15,478 bases of DNA from contig JAUWRC010000020.1 in NCBI GenBank assembly GCA_030610745.1, positions 1-15,478 on the forward strand, given 5' to 3'. Below the pieces are notes generated by a model that did not search any database, had not been told where the DNA came from, and saw nothing but the letters and a program-made list of their open reading frames with translations. The stretch comes from Clostridia bacterium. GTDB lineage: Bacteria; Aerophobota; Aerophobia; Aerophobales; AE-B3A. Positions 13,092 through 15,478 of the stretch are shown here, in pieces (positions within the stretch are counted from its first letter, which is position 1; each line of letters opens with the position of its first letter). A program made the position numbers and the translations under genes.

Positions 13092-14056
13092 TTTTCCCCC
13101 AGGTTTAATGATTTTTTCTGAAGATAAGAGAAAATTTGGGGAATCTTTCTTTCTCCCATCAATTGAAAAATCTTTGTCGGGCTGATATTTCCTACTATAT
13201 GTTCTATATTTTTGGCAAATTCAATGCTTTTGCCAAAAACTTCTATGACATCCATATTTTTAGGGAAAACGTCCATGGCAATCCATCCCTGGTAGCCATA
13301 CTCTCTTAAATAGAAAAAAAACTCAATATAATCCCAGAAATTAACAAATCCCGGGATTAAATCCCAGTCCCAGTTTCTGAAATTATCGTTTATATGAATA
13401 TGAAAGAGCCTTCCCTTCTCCGCTAAAAGGCAGGCAGATTCAGCAGGATTTTCTCCTGCATAAAGGGCATGGCCTATATCGAGGGTTACACCAACATTAT
13501 TTCTGCCAACTTCTTCACACAGATAAAGGGCTTTGCCCACATTCCCAACTATGGTATGAACTGATGGCTCGCTCATCTTGTATTCAATGCTTAGTTTGAC
13601 ATCGTCTCGGCAGCGGGCAACCTTTTTCACCCCTTCCACAAGATACTTCCAGGCCTTCCTGTAGTCCATCTGGAAAGAATAATCATGCCCATCATTTAAT
13701 AAACAGACGGTGAGGAGCCTGCACCCAATCTCCGGGGCTAAGTTCATTGCTTTCCTTAAAACCTGGACCGCTTGCATTCTCACTTTTTCCTCGGAACAGG
13801 TAAGAGAGCCCCAGGCCCATCTTGATTCCTTTTTTAAATTTACATTTACAGATGAGACTTCTAAGTTATGTTTATTCAGTAAATTTTTCAGAAGCTCGGG
13901 GTCTTTGAAGTCTAGAGGATAACATACTTCCAGTCCATTCAATCCCTTAATTTGAGAGGCTAACTTAAATTTTTCTTCTAAGCTTCTTTCGGTTTGATAC
14001 TCAGTAAATCTATCCTGAAGCTTTCCCAAAAAACCAGTGATAACAGAATACTTCAT
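13088..14056 (-). CDS. Second sugar phosphate isomerase/epimerase-like TIM-barrel protein
   Basis: Starting at the ATG of 14054-14056 this is a 322-residue xylose-isomerase-like TIM-barrel protein. Candidate metal ligands are E158 (KLSIEYKMSEP), D193 and H196 (VTLDIGHALYAGE), H221 and D224 (FHIHINDN), with D262 in WIAMDVFP where most relatives have Glu. The Trp/Asp-rich loop after H221 (NWDWDLIPG) fits a sugar-binding loop. An ATG at 14063-14065 is nearly as likely, with GGAAGG in front. The frame stays open to a TTG at 14149, but that stretch is encoded by the palindromic element and is not believed. A C-terminal tail beyond the barrel (about 285-322) is unusual. It lies between a glycoside-hydrolase-like gene upstream and the other isomerase downstream. 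Confidence 0.85.
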   Translation of the reverse strand: MKYSVITGFLGKLQDRFTEYQTERSLEEKFKLASQIKGLNGLEVCYPLDFKDPELLKNLLNKHNLEVSSVNVNLKKESRWAWGSLTCSEEKVRMQAVQVLRKAMNLAPEIGCRLLTVCLLNDGHDYSFQMDYRKAWKYLVEGVKKVARCRDDVKLSIEYKMSEPSVHTIVGNVGKALYLCEEVGRNNVGVTLDIGHALYAGENPAESACLLAEKGRLFHIHINDNFRNWDWDLIPGFVNFWDYIEFFFYLREYGYQGWIAMDVFPKNMDVIEVFGKSIEFAKNIEHIVGNISPTKIFQLMGERKIPQIFSYLQKKSLNLGEK

Positions 14057-14129
14057 TTCTATCATCCCTTCCAGGTTCTTTTGATTTACCTGCCTGCACC
14101 AGAATACGGCAGACACAGGTCCGCACATT

Positions 14130-14176
14130 GTAGCGGTTTGATTTATCAAACAATGTCGGATGAATCCGACCGCTAC
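14130..14176. repeat. Structured palindromic element able to form a three-way junction
   Basis: An outer stem GTAGCG (14130-14135) with CGCTAC (14171-14176) encloses two separate hairpins: TTTGA-TTTA-TCAAA (14137-14150) and GTCGGA-TGAA-TCCGAC (14155-14170), joined by CAAT. The outer pairing can be 7 bases if C14170 is shared. It begins directly after the TAA stop of the glycoside-hydrolase gene (14177-14179), so the fold would cap that coding region in mRNA. A weaker dyad CTGCC/GGCAG lies beside it at 14090-14112. Confidence 0.8.
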
Positions 14177-15160
14177 TTACCTTTTTATCCCAACCAGCTG
14201 GGTAACTTTATTGAAGAAGGCGCTTTTTGCTTTAGTGTTAATCTCCCAGTTGGTAGGGGGAGACTGGAAGCCATCACAATAGTTATTCTTGCCCTGGTCA
14301 TAATATCCCCAACTGGCACCTTCCTCAAAGGCAGCCTCTAAATTATCTATCTGCACAGAATCTTCATTGAATACAACAGGCTTATCCGCCTTTTCCTGAA
14401 TTATTTTAACCATCTGGCGGATTTTTTCTGGAGTCTGCCCATTTCCATGGACAAGAATAAAATTAGCTTCTTCAATAACCGCATGAGGAGGGATAACTCC
14501 TCCTTTAAAACTTGTGGAAACGGGAAACGCATCTTCCCCTACTTCTTGAGCCAATCTTATTGCCTCATGCACTCGGGATGGCCGCAATATCTCGTGAACA
14601 TAACCTATATCACTTTCGTTATTTATCTCAATTAAGAGATTCTCGTTCTTCAACTGTTTAAGAAACTCTACTCCATTGATTACCGCTCGTCTTACCGCCT
14701 TCTCATCCTTCAAATGATGGTCCTGGCCAAAATAAAACAAGCCCACAATGGGAATCATCCCGGTTTTACCTGCTGCCTCAATTACTCTTTTGATTCTATG
14801 GGCGTACTTTGGTTTGATAGACCCATCTTCCCTGAAGGCGGTATTTATCCACTCTTGTCCGCTGGTAAACTTGCCCTCTTTTGGCCCACCCCCTTGAAAA
14901 TTTATAGTAAATCCTATTACTCCATGTCTTTTATATTCAGGCAGGTGAGCGATGAACTCATCTGTCTGTCTTTCTGGATTGTATTCTGTTCCATCTGGAT
15001 ATCTCCATATTATCCTTGTCCTGGGATTTTTGTCCTCAAAGGTAGCCTGAACAGCCCGAAAGTTAAACAACTTTCCTAGTGCGTCAGGATTTACATCAGG
15101 TATATGGCTATAAGTCGGCTTGCCCTCAATAAGAAATTTGTCTTTCTCTATTTTTATCAT
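14177..15160 (-). CDS. Putative clan-A-like glycoside hydrolase
   Basis: A 327-residue protein that looks like a (beta/alpha)8 retaining glycoside hydrolase. After a short beta leader (IKIEKDKFLIEGKPTY) it shows strand-helix alternation, then IEINNESDIGY with the Asn-Glu pair N181-E182, the classic acid/base position of clan GH-A, and PVVFNEDS with E266 as the likely nucleophile on strand 7. FFGQDHH-like aromatic and His residues (GLFYFGQDHH, 140-149) and HGN at 238-240 fit a substrate cleft. No signal peptide is seen, so it probably acts on imported oligosaccharides. The family number cannot be assigned from sight. AGAGG lies six bases before the ATG (15158-15160). Its start overlaps the 3' end of a truncated hydrolase gene upstream, and two isomerase-like genes follow, suggesting a sugar catabolic operon. 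Confidence 0.75.
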   Translation of the reverse strand: MIKIEKDKFLIEGKPTYSHIPDVNPDALGKLFNFRAVQATFEDKNPRTRIIWRYPDGTEYNPERQTDEFIAHLPEYKRHGVIGFTINFQGGGPKEGKFTSGQEWINTAFREDGSIKPKYAHRIKRVIEAAGKTGMIPIVGLFYFGQDHHLKDEKAVRRAVINGVEFLKQLKNENLLIEINNESDIGYVHEILRPSRVHEAIRLAQEVGEDAFPVSTSFKGGVIPPHAVIEEANFILVHGNGQTPEKIRQMVKIIQEKADKPVVFNEDSVQIDNLEAAFEEGASWGYYDQGKNNYCDGFQSPPTNWEINTKAKSAFFNKVTQLVGIKR

Positions 15161-15478
15161 AGCTGGCCTCTAAATTAAAATAAAATAGGGATACATCCCA
15201 TACACGTTCTCCGATCATTGTACGGCCAAGTAGCAAAGCGGTCATAGTGGCATGGTGACAGGAGCTCTCGAAGTGAACGAGCTCCGATGACCGATTGTCC
15301 TTACGTTCACCGAAACAACGCTGTTCAATGACCAGGGCAGCATAGCCTTCACGAACGGCTTGTAGTGCAAAATCACGGTCTCCCCCTTTTATGCTCTTCT
15401 CGTCACCCTCATATTTCGGCCGTCCTAGAGAAATGTGCATGCCTGTACTGTGCCCTTGAAGACAAATTATTACAGGAA
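15126..15478 (-). CDS. Truncated alpha/beta-hydrolase, acetyl xylan esterase-like (runs off right edge)
   Basis: The frame is open to the window edge and reads PVIICLQGHSTG, then ISLGRPKYEGD, DFALQAVREGYAALVIEQRCFGER, CHHATMTALLLGRTMIGERVWDV. This is the oxyanion-strand and early-helix part of the Abhydrolase_7 / acetyl-xylan-esterase-like family. After GERVWDV the family normally continues into a helix and the nucleophile elbow (G-S-GG). Here the similarity stops and about 20 unrelated residues lead to a stop at 15126-15128, inside the start of the glycoside-hydrolase gene (35-base overlap). The nucleophile Ser, Asp and His are therefore missing and the product is probably inactive. No continuation was found in the other two frames. 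The N-terminal part lies outside the window. Confidence 0.75.
   Translation of the reverse strand, partial: PVIICLQGHSTGMHISLGRPKYEGDEKSIKGGDRDFALQAVREGYAALVIEQRCFGERKDNRSSELVHFESSCHHATMTALLLGRTMIGERVWDVSLFYFNLEASYDKNRERQISY

Noticed and set aside
14057..14149. N-terminal extension of the second isomerase-like gene up to a TTG at 14149
   Set aside because: The extra residues are encoded largely by the palindromic element and its flank, have no family similarity and lack a ribosome site; the barrel begins at the ATG of 14056.

Overview
The window reads as chromosomal DNA of a bacterium, with single-copy housekeeping genes (recA, rsmI, thpR, a riboflavin synthase), densely packed, almost all on the minus strand and moderately AT-rich. 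The AMIN-domain amidase hints at a diderm envelope. The mix of a bacterial core, a geranylgeranyl-reductase-family flavoprotein, two toxin-antitoxin pairs, many short intergenic repeats and a DUF4954 gene suggests an uncultivated candidate lineage (an Omnitrophota-, Aerophobota- or Atribacterota-like organism). That placement is a low-confidence guess from general impression, not from a comparison.

Layout from left to right. At 1-1513 the 5' end of riboflavin synthase is overlapped by the 3' end of a dihydrolipoamide acyltransferase (E2) gene. At 1553-2272 lies a DUF433/DUF5615 antitoxin-toxin pair with its own near-consensus promoter. At 2206-2510 is a gene-poor stretch with inverted repeats. 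At 2511-3155 is a queuosine-precursor transporter. At 3254-5290 are two envelope genes, a GerMN-domain protein and an AMIN/amidase_3 cell-wall hydrolase. At 5344-7317 are recA, a small charged protein and thpR, with a promoter ahead of thpR. At 7386-9204 are rsmI and a geranylgeranyl-reductase-family flavoprotein. At 9228-9883 is a RelE/ParE-type toxin with an AbrB-type antitoxin and a strong promoter. At 9964-12216 is the only plus-strand gene, a DUF4954 left-handed beta-helix protein behind a perfect consensus promoter. At 12234-15478 is a minus-strand carbohydrate cluster: a truncated esterase-like alpha/beta-hydrolase, a clan-A-like glycoside hydrolase and two xylose-isomerase-like TIM-barrel proteins.

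The genes fall into functional groups: cofactor and central metabolism (riboflavin, lipoyl E2), RNA modification and processing (queuosine precursor uptake, RsmI, ThpR), DNA repair (RecA), cell wall (amidase, GerMN) and sugar breakdown (right end). The two toxin-antitoxin modules sit at junctions between these blocks.

The most unusual sequence feature is in the spacers. Five of them carry tandem arrays with a strict 7-base period but different unit sequences, three of them within or overlapping the gene junctions 3214-4055. A second notable element, at 14130-14176, can fold into a three-way junction and begins one base after a stop codon. No complete new defence or mobile system is evident. 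The DUF4954 gene and the broken sugar cluster are the best candidates for poorly described biology.
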